This document shows, piece after piece, positions 11,772-20,863 of a stretch of DNA of 54,179 nt. The stretch covers positions 3,293,007-3,347,185 of the forward strand of contig BFEA01000071.1 of NCBI GenBank assembly GCA_003427395.1, read 5' to 3'. The position numbers and the translations under genes were made by a program. Origin of the DNA: Chara braunii (Eukaryota; Streptophyta; Charophyceae; Charales; Characeae). The notes beneath the pieces were generated by a model. That model was given only the letters and a program-made list of their open reading frames with translations. It was not told the origin of the DNA and searched no databases. Within the stretch, counting starts at the first letter, position 1, and each line of letters opens with the position of its first letter.

Positions 11772-11786
11772 CCTGTGCCATATACC
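11772..11786. repeat. Target-site duplication, left copy
   Basis: CCTGTGCCATATACC is identical to 13,046-13,060, and the two copies bracket the nested LINE. A T run (minus-strand poly(A)) starts immediately after, as target-primed reverse transcription predicts. Confidence 0.9.
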
Positions 11787-11817
<31 letters not shown>

Positions 11818-13045
11818 CGGGGCCCAGTGCCCAAGGCTGATATTACCAATGAAGATGTTGAGGCCGGGGTCCTCACAGTCTACCCGGAGTGACAAAAACG
11901 AAAAACTGCTGAGAACTGGACTCAGCGTCCCTCATGTGAACAAGCAGATGATCATGCTGATGTTAAATGACTGTTGGGTTTTTACTTTGAGCCTCTTCAC
12001 CCGTTACCGAGCGCCAGAATAACTTTTCACATCTAGCTCTATTCAAACCTCTATGTACTATTCTTTGAATTCTTCTCAAATNTGATTTCCAGACCCCTCT
12101 ATGGGGTTATTTGTACCCNTACCAGGAGCCTGGGACCATAGGCAAGGACAGCTCAACCCCCCCTGCTGGTTACATTATNCTCCTCTCCTCCCCCAAACCA
12201 TTGAGGCTCCACTAAGGCTAGCTCCGAGGGAGGAAACANTTCAGTAAAACATGCAGTATCTCTGAGAAACTCTCCTGGNTGGATATCAATCCAGTCATTA
12301 AACTGTAGTGAGTAGTTTTTTTTAAGAGGCATCCCATTCTCATTCTCATTAGGCCACACCACCTGTCCAATAGCTTGTGTCTGAGACTCCCCTAGCCAGT
12401 CCATTGTGAATTTGAGAATATATTTTTTGATGTCTTTCTTCTGAGTAAGGGATTTTAATTTTCCTTTAAGATTAGCCCAATGAGCCCTAATTTCCGTTTC
12501 CACAAAATGTTTGACATTTTGAGTAACTTCCTTCCCTTCCATACTCACTTCTTCCATAACCTTTACACATCTCTTTTGCCATATAGCCCATATGATTGCT
12601 TTCCTTCCAAGGTTGAATAGATTGGGCTGAGAGGTAGAGATAGCCGAACCAATCTGGTTCCACTGTCCTAATAACAGAGCTCTCCATTCCCAAGGCCAGT
12701 CAAGACCCGTTACTCTTCGCCAAGTACAGTCCCAGCGACGCCACATAAGGATGGATCCAGGACATTGAGTAAAGATATGTTCAGTTGTTTCTCTATACTT
12801 TCGTGAGGGGAACGCCATTTGACACGATTTGCACCATGGCAGCGCCTTACCATGCTGTTCTAAATTTGAGTGATCTATCAACCAATCATTAGTGGGAAGA
12901 CATCTATGCATGATCTGCCATTGGAGTGAAGCAAATTTAGCTGGTTTTTCTTAAGTGAACCGAAACCAACGTATTGCTCGGAGCTGGTCTGCGTGAATAT
13001 TGAGATGCCTTACCGATCTATCCTGCACAATTGCTGAGACATCAA
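11787..13045 (-). mobile_element. 5'-truncated LINE inserted inside an older LINE
   Basis: This 1259-bp insert has its poly(A) as T's at 11,787-11,807, a tail A-like piece near 11,905-11,925 (GGACTCAGCGTCCC), the ORF2 C-terminus at 12,153-12,911 and a truncated 5' end at 13,045. A perfect 15-bp target-site duplication flanks it. Four N bases fall between 12,080 and 12,280. An internal stretch at 11,860-11,892 (GGTCCTCACAG, TACCCGGAGT) resembles tail family B, so a small extra tail may be nested next to the poly(A). Confidence 0.88.
12153..12911 (-). pseudogene. LINE ORF2 C-terminal fragment with intact zf-RVT motif
   Basis: The 252-codon minus-strand frame starts inside the element, so its Met is not a true start. 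Residues 1-60 carry HRCLPTNDWL, then LPWCKSCQMAFPSRKYRETT and EHIFTQC, giving the C-x2-C...H-x4-C pattern of the zf-RVT zinc-binding domain of plant L1 ORF2. The following helix IIWAIWQKRCVKVMEEVS is typical of the same region. Function in the family: nucleic-acid binding after the RT, probably in template handling. Three ambiguous codons arise from N bases. No RT remains in this copy. Confidence 0.8.
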
Positions 13046-13060
13046 CCTGTGCCATATACC
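13046..13060. repeat. Target-site duplication, right copy
   Basis: CCTGTGCCATATACC, matching 11,772-11,786 exactly. It marks the 5' junction of the nested LINE. Confidence 0.9.
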
Positions 13061-13574
13061 ATGTGTTAGTCTGGGGATTCCACAACTTGCTGATTGTGTA
13101 TATTCCCTTTTTTGCCTAGGGGAGCCAACGTGAGCGATTATGCAAGGGGAAGGAGTCGCCATGTTGTTCCAGGATGAACGAGTTGCCAAACACAGGTTGT
13201 CTCTATATTTCGTCCCATCTCAGCGTTGTTGGCTTTTGAGATGGGCCCCGCTCTCTCCAGAGCCTGAGGAACGACAACCATAGCGGATCTGTCCTAAAGT
13301 CCCATTTTACAGCCGATGTTGTTATGTTGTTTCGTCATATACGGGGGGGGGCTGGGAGAGTCCAGTGTTTACTGGTGAGCCATTGCAGCGGGTGCACTTG
13401 CCCGTCGGACTGTGTGTGCGGGGCCAGGGCCGAAGTTTTGATGTATGCATATGGCTCCCATGGGATGTTACCCAGCAACAATCGGATGAGAAACTTGAAT
13501 ATCAGCGCGTTAATTTCATTTTCTGGGTCTACTATTCCTAGTCCCCCTTTGGTGCGTGGTTGCGTTATAATGTC

Positions 13575-13787
13575 TCATGCCACTCTTTTGATGCATGCAA
13601 TTTGCTTATGATTACCGCGCCACAAGTATGTTGCAGCGGCTTGCCTCAGTCTTGTAAGTTGTCTGCGGAACAGTTGCCAGAATGCCACTTTATACCAGAT
13701 TGCTGCAAATATTGCGAGTGCTCTACTTACCAACGATGTATGGGTCGTTTTCCATGCCCCCATGCAGTGGATGTCCAGATCTACCAC
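13575..13787 (-). pseudogene. LINE ORF2 connection-region fragment
   Basis: The minus-strand frame shows FRRQLTRLRQAAATYLWRG then HKQIACIKRVA. This matches the post-RT stretch of L1 ORF2 seen at residues about 500-540 of the better copy at 18.0-19.8 kb (KIRKAAARYLWK, then HKVAWDEVCAAKDQGGLG). It lies just downstream of the RT fragment on the same strand, as expected. Not functional by itself. Confidence 0.6.
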
Positions 13788-13883
13788 TTTATCGTCGTGG
13801 TCTTGAGAAGGGTTGTTCGCAGTAAGGTTAACGCCCAGGACTATAATGGCGCCATCCTTAGGCTTCCAGTCAACTCTCAGGGA

Positions 13884-14520
13884 TTATGGTGGAAGGTTGT
13901 TCTCGCTATCAAACCCCCACCCGTTCGTTTTTGTTCCCCAGTTGACCTTCATATCTACTGCCACCTCAAATCGGCGAATCATGCGTGCTAGTGCCTGAAA
14001 GGATGCCTGGTCGGCTTTGAATAGGACTGTAAGATCGTCAGCAAAAATGAATGTGATCGAAATAAGGTGGGGTGGCAGCTCATGGACCTCTATTCTTTGT
14101 ATGTTCGGGTTGGCCCGGATCATGGCCACCAGCGCTTCCATGGTGAGGACAAAGAGCATCGGGGCGATGGGGTCTCCCTGTCTGGCAGATCTCTAGAGCC
14201 TGATCGGGGGTGCAAGGTGTTCATTCATCATTATGTTAGTGGTCGCCGTTCTGTGGAATATATTCACCCATTTTCCGGAATCTGGGGCCAAAGTTCATCT
14301 TTCGCAGGCACATCTCCTGAAAGTCCCAGTCAACATGATCATATGTTTTTTCAAAGTCGATAAAGAGTACCGCAATGTCAACTCGTCTTTGTCTCGCATA
14401 CCTTATGGTCTCGTTGACCAACAGGATGTTATCCTGAATATTCCTATATGGCATGAACCCAAATTGGTCAGGGTGGATGATGTTAGATAAGTGGGGTAAG
14501 AGTCTGTTAGTTGAAGCACT
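13884..14520 (-). pseudogene. LINE reverse transcriptase fragment (motifs 1-C)
   Basis: On the minus strand 14,455-14,520 reads LLPHLSNIIHPDQFGF and continues into the 14,236-14,454 frame with NIQDNILLVNE and motif A in FIDFEKTYDHVDW. The catalytic aspartate is in the DFEK context. A frame change precedes 13,884-14,159, which carries motif C as FADDLTVLFKAD followed by the usual FEVAVDMKVNWGTK segment of plant L1 RTs. Motif B lies between them in a broken frame. RT here would copy LINE RNA at a nicked target. At least two frameshifts make it a pseudogene. Family assignment is firm because several ordered motifs are visible. Confidence 0.85.
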
Positions 14521-14660
14521 ATCGAGCGAGCCTTGTCACACGGGCACTTCGGTCGCCAAGCATATGATCGTTCTTTGTTTTTTTCCTATGAGCACCAGCC
14601 TCCTGGATAGAGGAAATGCAACATGATGTTTGCCTCCCCCCCTGAAAAAAAAAGAAGATG

Positions 14661-14745
14661 GCCTTTTTTTTTTTTTTTGGACAAATGCTCCAGTCTAGTC
14701 GTGGGGAGCAACACATGCTGGGAACCGGGCCCAGCGTCCCATATA
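14661..14745 (-). mobile_element. LINE tail A fragment with poly(A)
   Basis: The T run at 14,664-14,679 is followed by GGACAAATGCTCCAGTC, CGTGGGGAGCAACAC and GGGAACCGGGCCCAGCG, i.e. tail A in minus orientation with an ~80-bp body. The right-hand limit is uncertain; no target-site duplication was found. Confidence 0.65.
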
Positions 14746-15110
14746 GAATTATACAAATGATTTGAAATACCAGGGCCATTACCTGGCTTCGGCTAAGAAC
14801 AATCTGAGAACTATGAAACAGATTCTAGAAAATTTAGGAAAAACATGGATAACTGCTGACCTATTGCTAGGCTACTCAAGCAGCACTTACTAAGTCAAAA
14901 CGGAAAGCCACAGAAGCCCTTTGAATGCTCAGAACCCCTGGAATCCCCAACAAAACATTCTAAAAATCTCTAACACTATCTTATTCCCTGCCGAGCTTTC
15001 CCAGGCCTCATGCCCCCATCCTGCTAGGTTACAGGGCAACACAACTCACCCCAGCTCCGGCCAGCGTCGTACTGACAGCAACCCTTGGTTTTCCCTTGGA
15101 ATGCCCGACC
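14746..15110. other. Unassigned sequence
   Basis: No gene or repeat recognised. It ends in an A run (15,113-15,136) that precedes another tail A piece. Confidence 0.35.
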
Positions 15111-15112
15111 TT

Positions 15113-15190
15113 AAAAAAAAAAAAAAAAAAAAAAAATGCACTGGGTAAAGCACCAGCAGGTGCTGCTCCCTACCAATAGATTAGAGCCAT
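15113..15190 (+). mobile_element. A run followed by tail A fragment
   Basis: An A run at 15,113-15,136 is followed by CCAGCAGGTGCTGCTCCC and ACCAATAGATTAGAGCC, a plus-oriented piece of tail A lacking its own poly(A). This looks like two nested retroposed ends. Confidence 0.45.
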
Positions 15191-15395
15191 CCTCCCTGCA
15201 AGGACTCAATCAGGGTGGTTCTCTGACCACCGCTTGGAAAGTGGGCTTGCGCTGTGATGTTTGGCGGAGAAAAAAGAAAGAAAAGAAAAAAAAAGCTAAA
15301 GAACCTGGCCGGGACCTTCTGAAGGTCAACCCATTCCACCTTTTTTTCTGGGTTACTTCTTTTCTTTCTTTGTTTCTTTCTTTCTAACTTCAAAA

Positions 15396-15538
15396 GCAGT
15401 TTGAAATTACACTAGGGGCCAAAATGAGTTTCAAATTGCACTCCGGGCAATGTATACAAGCCAAGATTTCCGGGGCATGTACATTGCCCGGAGTGCAATT
15501 CGAAAGTAGTTTTGGCCCAAAGTGTAATTTCAAACTGT
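15396..15538. mobile_element. ~140-bp foldback element
   Basis: AGTTTGAAATTACACT at the left end is matched by AAGTGTAATTTCAAACT at the right. The arms continue inward through GGCCAAAA/TTTTGGCC and GCACTCCGGGCAATGTA/TACATTGCCCGGAGTGC. Arms are about 60 bp around a loop of about 22 bp. No ORF. Likely a non-autonomous hairpin element; no target duplication established. Confidence 0.75.
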
Positions 15539-15604
15539 TTTTGTGACTCCCGCGTAGTTACCGCTTCTTCCTTTCTTTCTTTCGTTTTTAACAAAACAGG
15601 AGCA

Positions 15605-15652
15605 GCTACAGCTAGGAGTGGCGATGAGAGCATCCACCCCTAGCTGTATTTT
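15605..15652. repeat. Small hairpin
   Basis: TACAGCTAGGAGTGG and CCACCCCTAGCTGTA form a stem with a short loop (GCGATGAGAGCAT). Confidence 0.6.
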
Positions 15653-15808
15653 GCTAGTAGTTCAGAATCAATTCAAAGATGTATGGAAGCCACCTGTTCC
15701 ACTGACCTGCAAGGCTGCAAGCTGCCCCCCCCTACTCATCAGCAAATTCAGCACCATACCCCACATTTTGGAGATGCATAGAACACCGTGTGAACAGAGG
15801 GTTTATGT

Positions 15809-15852
15809 TTCTGTTTGTTTGTTTGTTTGTTTGTTTGTTTGTTTGTTTGTTT
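15809..15852. repeat. (GTTT)n microsatellite
   Basis: Tandem TTTG units, about ten copies. Confidence 0.9.
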
Positions 15853-15999
15853 TGTTTTCTTTTTCTAAACGAGGGTAATAGAAGGAATGGATTCAGAAGC
15901 AAGACCTCCATATCATCAACAGGCCCGGGGTCATTAAGTATGAGGTGGCTGCCACATATGTCATAAGCAAATTGGAAAATTTAAAGTTTGGACATCAAA

Positions 16000-16030
16000 C
16001 AACTTTTTTTTTTTTTTTTTTTTTTTTTAA
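16000..16030. repeat. T tract
   Basis: A T run of about 25 bases that could be the poly(A) of another minus-strand retroposon, but no body was recognised on its right. Confidence 0.5.
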
Positions 16031-16101
16031 ACATATCAGAAGCCAAAAGGGATGGCCCAAAGACTAAGTTTGGGACTTAAACAACCTTATTAGAATCCTC
16101 C

Positions 16102-16124
16102 CACCAATAGACGGAGGTCTGTTT

Positions 16125-16183
<59 letters not shown>
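16102..16183 (+). mobile_element. Tail-only LINE insertion with 18-bp target-site duplication
   Basis: The 82-bp insert contains only the last bases of tail A (CACCAATAGACGGAGG, then TCTGTTTC) followed by about 57 A's. It is flanked by ACCTTATTAGAATCCTCC (16,084-16,101) and ACCTTATTAGAAGCCTCC (16,184-16,201), differing at one base. This is a textbook target-primed insertion with extreme 5' truncation and fixes the 3' end of tail family A. Confidence 0.9.
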
Positions 16184-16375
16184 ACCTTATTAGAAGCCTC
16201 CAGTGTATACAAGTCATGCTTGTAAACGGCAACAAGTGCTCGGGGAGAACTATAGTCCAGAGGCGTGAACATGCAGCACGTGATGCTTGCCACTTGGAGC
16301 AAAAAAAAAAGAAAAGAAAAAAAAAAAACTCTTGTCCAAGAGCTGGAGCCTACCTGTAGTAAACCTCCTCACAGG

Positions 16376-16405
16376 GAAAAAAAAAAAAAAAAAAAAAAGA
16401 TAGAC
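16376..16405 (+). mobile_element. Poly(A)-only insertion with 12-bp target-site duplication
   Basis: A G, an A run and GATAGAC (30 bp in all) lie between two exact copies of CCTCCTCACAGG (16,364-16,375 and 16,406-16,417). It looks like target-primed insertion of little more than a poly(A) tail. Confidence 0.65.
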
Positions 16406-16463
16406 CCTCCTCACAGGTCTCTCATTCAAAAGATTGGATTGCATTGGACTGGATTGGTTGAGG

Positions 16464-16610
16464 TTTTTTTTTTTTTTTTCTTTTTTTTTCCCCTTGTTCA
16501 TTCATATTGCAAACAATTGAAAAGAGGCCATGGACCTCACAATTCTACCCGGAGTTATCCCGGCAGCATCAGCCGGTTTAGCTTATGGAACTCCTTCTTT
16601 GGAGAACAAT
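16464..16610 (-). repeat. LINE 3' end, tail family B, with poly(A)
   Basis: The T tract at 16,464-16,489 (interrupted by one C) is the poly(A). The adjacent GACCTCACAATTCTACCC and GTTATCCCGGCAGC blocks recur at 29,930-29,985 (minus) and 34,628-34,680 (plus), so a set of short elements shares this LINE's 3' end. Confidence 0.75.
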
Positions 16611-17125
16611 CCAAAGGACTTCAGTGCTGCTTGGCAATGCTCACAACTATCTACCATTCGACCGAAACAACCATTCACCCGGCTCCTACTAGACGCCCAC
16701 TATTCCTAAACCCTAACGCCGGCCTATCAGCGGCCTGAGGGCCGTCCATTCAACTGAGAATGGGATCAAGTTTGGGCCTAGGACAACAAGATCAAGCGTC
16801 AAAGAGACATTGTTCCTTGCAAAAAGCCTAAGCTTCAACATATTCCACTACTGTGCACCATTACCTGTCGCACCTCTTACAGGCACTTCTAACGTTCATA
16901 ACCCTATTCAGAGATAACAAACATACATTCTACACCCACCCACCTAAGCACCTAAAATATCTAGACTGTGAAACAGCACTTATCAAAGGAGAAAGGAACG
17001 GTAGGGTCTAAAAGCGACCCATTCATCCTAGAAAGGTAGTTCTATCCGAACTAAGACAAAACAAGAGGTCAGTCCCTCCCGAAAAACCTGATATTTCAGC
17101 ATTAAAGACCTAACCCGGTCTTTGA

Positions 17126-18064
17126 TCAAACCCCTCCGGGGAGCTTGTGCTGCAGCCACGAACAAAAACACAAATGGCCGTCAGGGGAAATAACAGCCAG
17201 AGCCCCTTTTCTAGCCCATGTCTTAGTAAACCAGAACCTGTTCTTTTTAGCCTGGCCCGAAGAGGCCCTCCAATCTACCCTAATGGCCAATCGGATATGG
17301 CTTTTTATCTCGGTAACTATTCCTTGAAAAGATGAACTCTCCTTGCGAAAGACTGCATTGTTTCTGCCTTTCCAGATTGCCTCCATTATTATTCCTCTGC
17401 AGACAAGAGCAAGGTAACCCCAGCCTTCCAATAGATCCGAGTCTGCTGGAGAGGCCCCAAATAGAATCCACTCATGATTCCATGGGAACTCCCTTTTGGA
17501 CATGTTTTGCCAGTGTATTTGCCACCAGGACCAGATTTGAAAGGAGACAGGGCAGTACAGCCAAATATGAGATGCCGTCTCCCAGCCCCATTGGCACCGG
17601 ACGCACTGGGGGGCAACAGACATACCTTTTTCCGCTAGCCATAAGGCCGAAGGGGTGGCCAACAGGGACTGTAGCCGCTGTATGCTAGCTTGTTTCTGAG
17701 AAGGGATTAGCTTAAACGCCCTCCACAGCTTGAACAAATCAACCGAGCCCACTTCAAAGCCGGACTGCTTACTCAGGCGTCTGGAAGCCGTGGCAATAGG
17801 CTGTTTCTTGCTTTTGGCTCGGAGGACCTTCACCCCCCAACATGGCTTGTATTGAAACACTGGAGCGATCACAGAGGGCGACTCCAGCCCTTCCCAGCCC
17901 ATCAGGATTGGCTCGACCGAAATGTCTGAGGCATTCTCATACAGAACTTGCGTCTTGCCCTTCCCTCTTGCTCCTGGAGACCAAACCCTGCTTTCTTCAT
18001 AACCGCCTGTAGAAGCCAGCACCTTTTCTCCCACATGCTTTAAATAAAATTCTCCACAGATCAC
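17126..18064 (-). pseudogene. LINE ORF2 C-terminal zf-RVT domain
   Basis: The frame overlaps the RT ORF by 68 bp in another phase, marking one frameshift. Residues about 120-205 read LFKLWRAFKLIPSQKQ, LATPSALWLAEKGMSV, then APQCVRCQWGWETASH and IWLYCPVSFQIWSWW, the C-x2-C...H-x4-C pattern of zf-RVT. The following segment ALVCRGIIMEAIWKGRNNAV matches the conserved W-R-N helix after the finger. The tail to 17,126 is basic. The 17,050-16,490 stretch beyond is the 3' untranslated region. Confidence 0.88.
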
Positions 18065-19808
18065 TACCTTTGGCCAGGCGCCAGTCCCCCGCGAGAGTGT
18101 GTTCCGCCAGTCTCACCCACCATTTAGAACGAGGGCCCCAAGTGGCTGCAATAATCCATTTAATAAGGAGGGCCAGATTCTGCTGTACAGGGTCAAGGAT
18201 TCCCAATCCCCCCTGATCCTTGGCCGCACACACCTCGTCCCAAGCGACCTTATGGATGAATCCTTGCTGGTCTTCTGCCGCCGGCTTCCACAAATATCGG
18301 GCCGCTGCCTTTCTTATTTTTGCAGAGGCCACCTCACCCAACAAATGAACAGAGAGAGGGAACCATAGCAAAGAGAAAGCCGCCACTGAAAGGACCATCG
18401 CTCTGCGATACAACGAAAGTTTATCGCTACGGGCCCATCCTGCTATGCGCGCTGAAACTTTCCCCACCAAAATGTCATCTTGCACTGCTGCACAGTCAGA
18501 AAGGGATACTTGAATACCCAAAAAGTGATCCGAAGAATCCGACGGGATTTGCCTTAAACCCCAATTAACACACAGGCTTTGGGAGGGAGGGAGAAAAAAC
18601 ACAGACTTGTCCCAATTTATGGATGCCTCTGATAACGTACAATATGTATCTATTACAGATCTTAATTCGGATAGGGATTCTATTGTGTTTTCACTAGCTA
18701 TTGTTAAATCGTCCGCTATAGCACCCCCTTTCCATTGCGCAGAATAAGAAAGTTGTAACCCTTTAATTTTATCATTCTTTCTTATGTTGTTTAATAACAC
18801 CTCCAGCTGAATGACAAAAAGAAGGGGGGCAAGCGGACACCCCTGCCTCAGAGAGCGGGTTAGGCGGAATTTGTCAAACAACCTTCCATTAACCATTACG
18901 ACTGAGGAGACATCCGCATAGCTGGCCTTGACCCAACGACAAAACCCTTGCCCAAAGCCTAGACTTTTGAGTGTGGTATGGACAAAACCCCAGCCAACTT
19001 TGTCGTAGGCCTTCTCCATATCAAGGAGAAGGAATGCGACATCTCTCTTTTCCTTCCCAATTACTTCCAACGCTTGAACTGTCGCCAAAATATTGTCAAA
19101 GATTGAACGTCCCTTGACAAAGGCACCCTGCTCCCATCCGATCAAATCCAGCAGAAACTTTGCTAACCGCAGGGCAAGTGTCTTAGCAAACAGTTTATAT
19201 GTAACATTCAAGACTGAGATGGGTCTCCAATTGCGCACGTCTCTTTTGTCTCTTTTTTTATATAGGAGAGAGATCATGCCCAATGTGAGGTTTATTGGAA
19301 AGGAGCCAGAGGTCTGGGCTTTGTTATAAATTTCGCATAAGAAGGGGCCGAAGGCTTGCCACGACACAAGTATCAGTTCAACTGGCAACCCATCCAGGCC
19401 GGGGCATTTTCCTTTTGCCATGAGTTTTGCCGCTGTCAACAATTCATCCACAGTCATCGGTTGATCCAACTCTACCTTGGCTGTGTGAGTAATGGTGGCA
19501 TACGGCGCTTCCCAGAAGTCCGAGGCCTCTGACAAATCCAGATCCGGAGGGTCCAGGGGTCTCCTAGTCGACACAATGTCCCTATAATACTCTAAAGCAT
19601 ACTCGCACATAGTGATGGTATCGTTGGCTACCGGAGCATTGATCGCGAAGGGGTGAGCTAACTCCCTCACCAAAGACTTAGACTGCCTTAATAAGAGTGA
19701 TCTAAATGATAATTTAGTCATTCTATCATATCCTATTATGCCTCTAAGCTTCAACCATTCAAGCCAGTCCCCTTGTCTTTGTATCCGTAGGGCTTCTAAG
19801 TCTGCCAA
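17997..19808 (-). pseudogene. LINE ORF2 reverse transcriptase domain
   Basis: The 603-codon open frame contains the L1 RT in order: YKKRDKRDVRNWRPISVLN (about 184-201), QGAFVKGRSIFDNIL (227-241), motif A LLLDMEKAYDKVGW (Asp near 263), motif B RQGCPLAPLLFVIQLE (321-336), motif C AIADDLTIA (Asp-Asp 366-367), then INWDKSVFF and FLGIQVSL. The catalytic aspartates remain. The usual F/Y before ADD is I. Residues 475-600 are the connection region (AARYLWKP, HKVAWDEVCAAKDQGGLG). The first Met is internal, since EN lies in another frame just upstream. At the 3' end the frame switches to the 17,126-18,064 frame. In the family it copies LINE RNA at the nicked target. Confidence 0.93.
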
Positions 19809-19939
19809 GGCTTTCGATCTTTTTTCGGCCCAATAAAATCTGCAAAGGCATCCTTCCTCATTTTCTCTTCTGCAGCTTTAACTGCTTTTTCCAGGGAACG
19901 TTCCTTCCAATTGCGGGCGGCGGCCTTCATCCTCGAAAA

Positions 19940-20863
19940 TTACACCAGGGACGCTCTAACAATGGCAATACCAGAATCAGCCCAATCATTAGGATTGCTA
20001 AACAGGTTATGCGCTCCTTTCCAGGCTTCCATATGAGAGGACACCCATTTAGAAATGCCTTCATCTTTAAGCAGGTTCACATTTAATCGGAAAGGATGGC
20101 GATGAATTTCTAAGAGATCCTTAGAGATAATGTCCATTGTTACAGGATAATGATTCGAGAGCGAACTTATTTGCACGTCACAGAAAATGCATATGTCCCA
20201 CGAAGATCCTCTTACCAAGAAGAAATCTAGTTCCTTCCTTGGCGCGGGCGTGCGGTTGTTGGGCTTGGGACCAAACCACGTGAACCCATTATCATCCGGG
20301 TTCAGGGACCTGTAAGCATCTACTAGATTTCGGGATTCCATAAATTCTGAAAGCAGTAAGGTATCCGGTCTGACCTGATATATTTTCAAAGAATCTAGAC
20401 CAGGATTGAACACCGTGTTCCAATCCCCGGTCAAAATCAGGTTTTCTGTATCCGGAATCCAGCCTGGGAGGGCGGCAAAAAAGGAATTTCTTTCAACTAA
20501 ATCCACTGGGGCGTACACAGTCATAATCGCCCACGTCTCTGATTCCATTTCAAATTTCAACCATAGCCATCTTCCCTCTGGATCAATATATTGATCAACA
20601 ATATCTAGGTCCAAATCTTGATTAACTAAGATCGCCACTTCGCCCTTTGAACCTTGAGCAGGAGCCCAAAATTGAGGGTCTTTCCACCAGTTCGTGATAT
20701 TGGACAATTTCGGATAGTTCAGCTTTGTTTCTTGCAGGCATAAAAAAAGGACCTGGTGTTTATGCACCCACGAGCGTAGTCTCGCTTTCTTAAATTTATT
20801 AGCGGTATCACCTAGGCCACAAACATTCCACGTGGCAAGTCTAATCCTTCTTGGTAGGACCAT
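19940..20863 (-). pseudogene. LINE ORF2 apurinic-like endonuclease domain
   Basis: The 307-codon frame begins MVLPRRIRLATWNVCGLG, the usual start of plant L1 ORF2. Ordered EEP-nuclease motifs are visible: WNVCGLG (Asn), LQETK (catalytic Glu), VYAPVD, TGDWNTVFNP (Asp and Asn), KELDFFLV, and SNHYPV near residue 240 where the family has SDH. That Asp-to-Asn change hits a catalytic pair, so this copy may be inactive even apart from frameshifts. In the family this domain nicks target DNA to prime reverse transcription. It starts 23 bp before the ORF1 stop and ends in a stop at 19,940 caused by a frame change before the RT. Confidence 0.9.

Larger units (their letters stand above)
10600..14530 (-). 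mobile_element. Decayed L1-like LINE, 3' half of ORF2, interrupted by a second LINE
   Basis: Minus-strand pieces appear in the order expected for ORF2: RT fingers/palm (14,236-14,520), RT palm with FADD (13,884-14,159), connection (13,575-13,787), then, after the insertion at 11,787-13,045, a thumb/connection segment (11,632-11,771), a zf-RVT-like region (11,057-11,622) and a C-terminal tail (10,673-11,035). No endonuclease or ORF1 is seen above 14.53 kb, so the copy is 5'-truncated. Frames change repeatedly, so it cannot encode a working protein. Confidence 0.8.
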
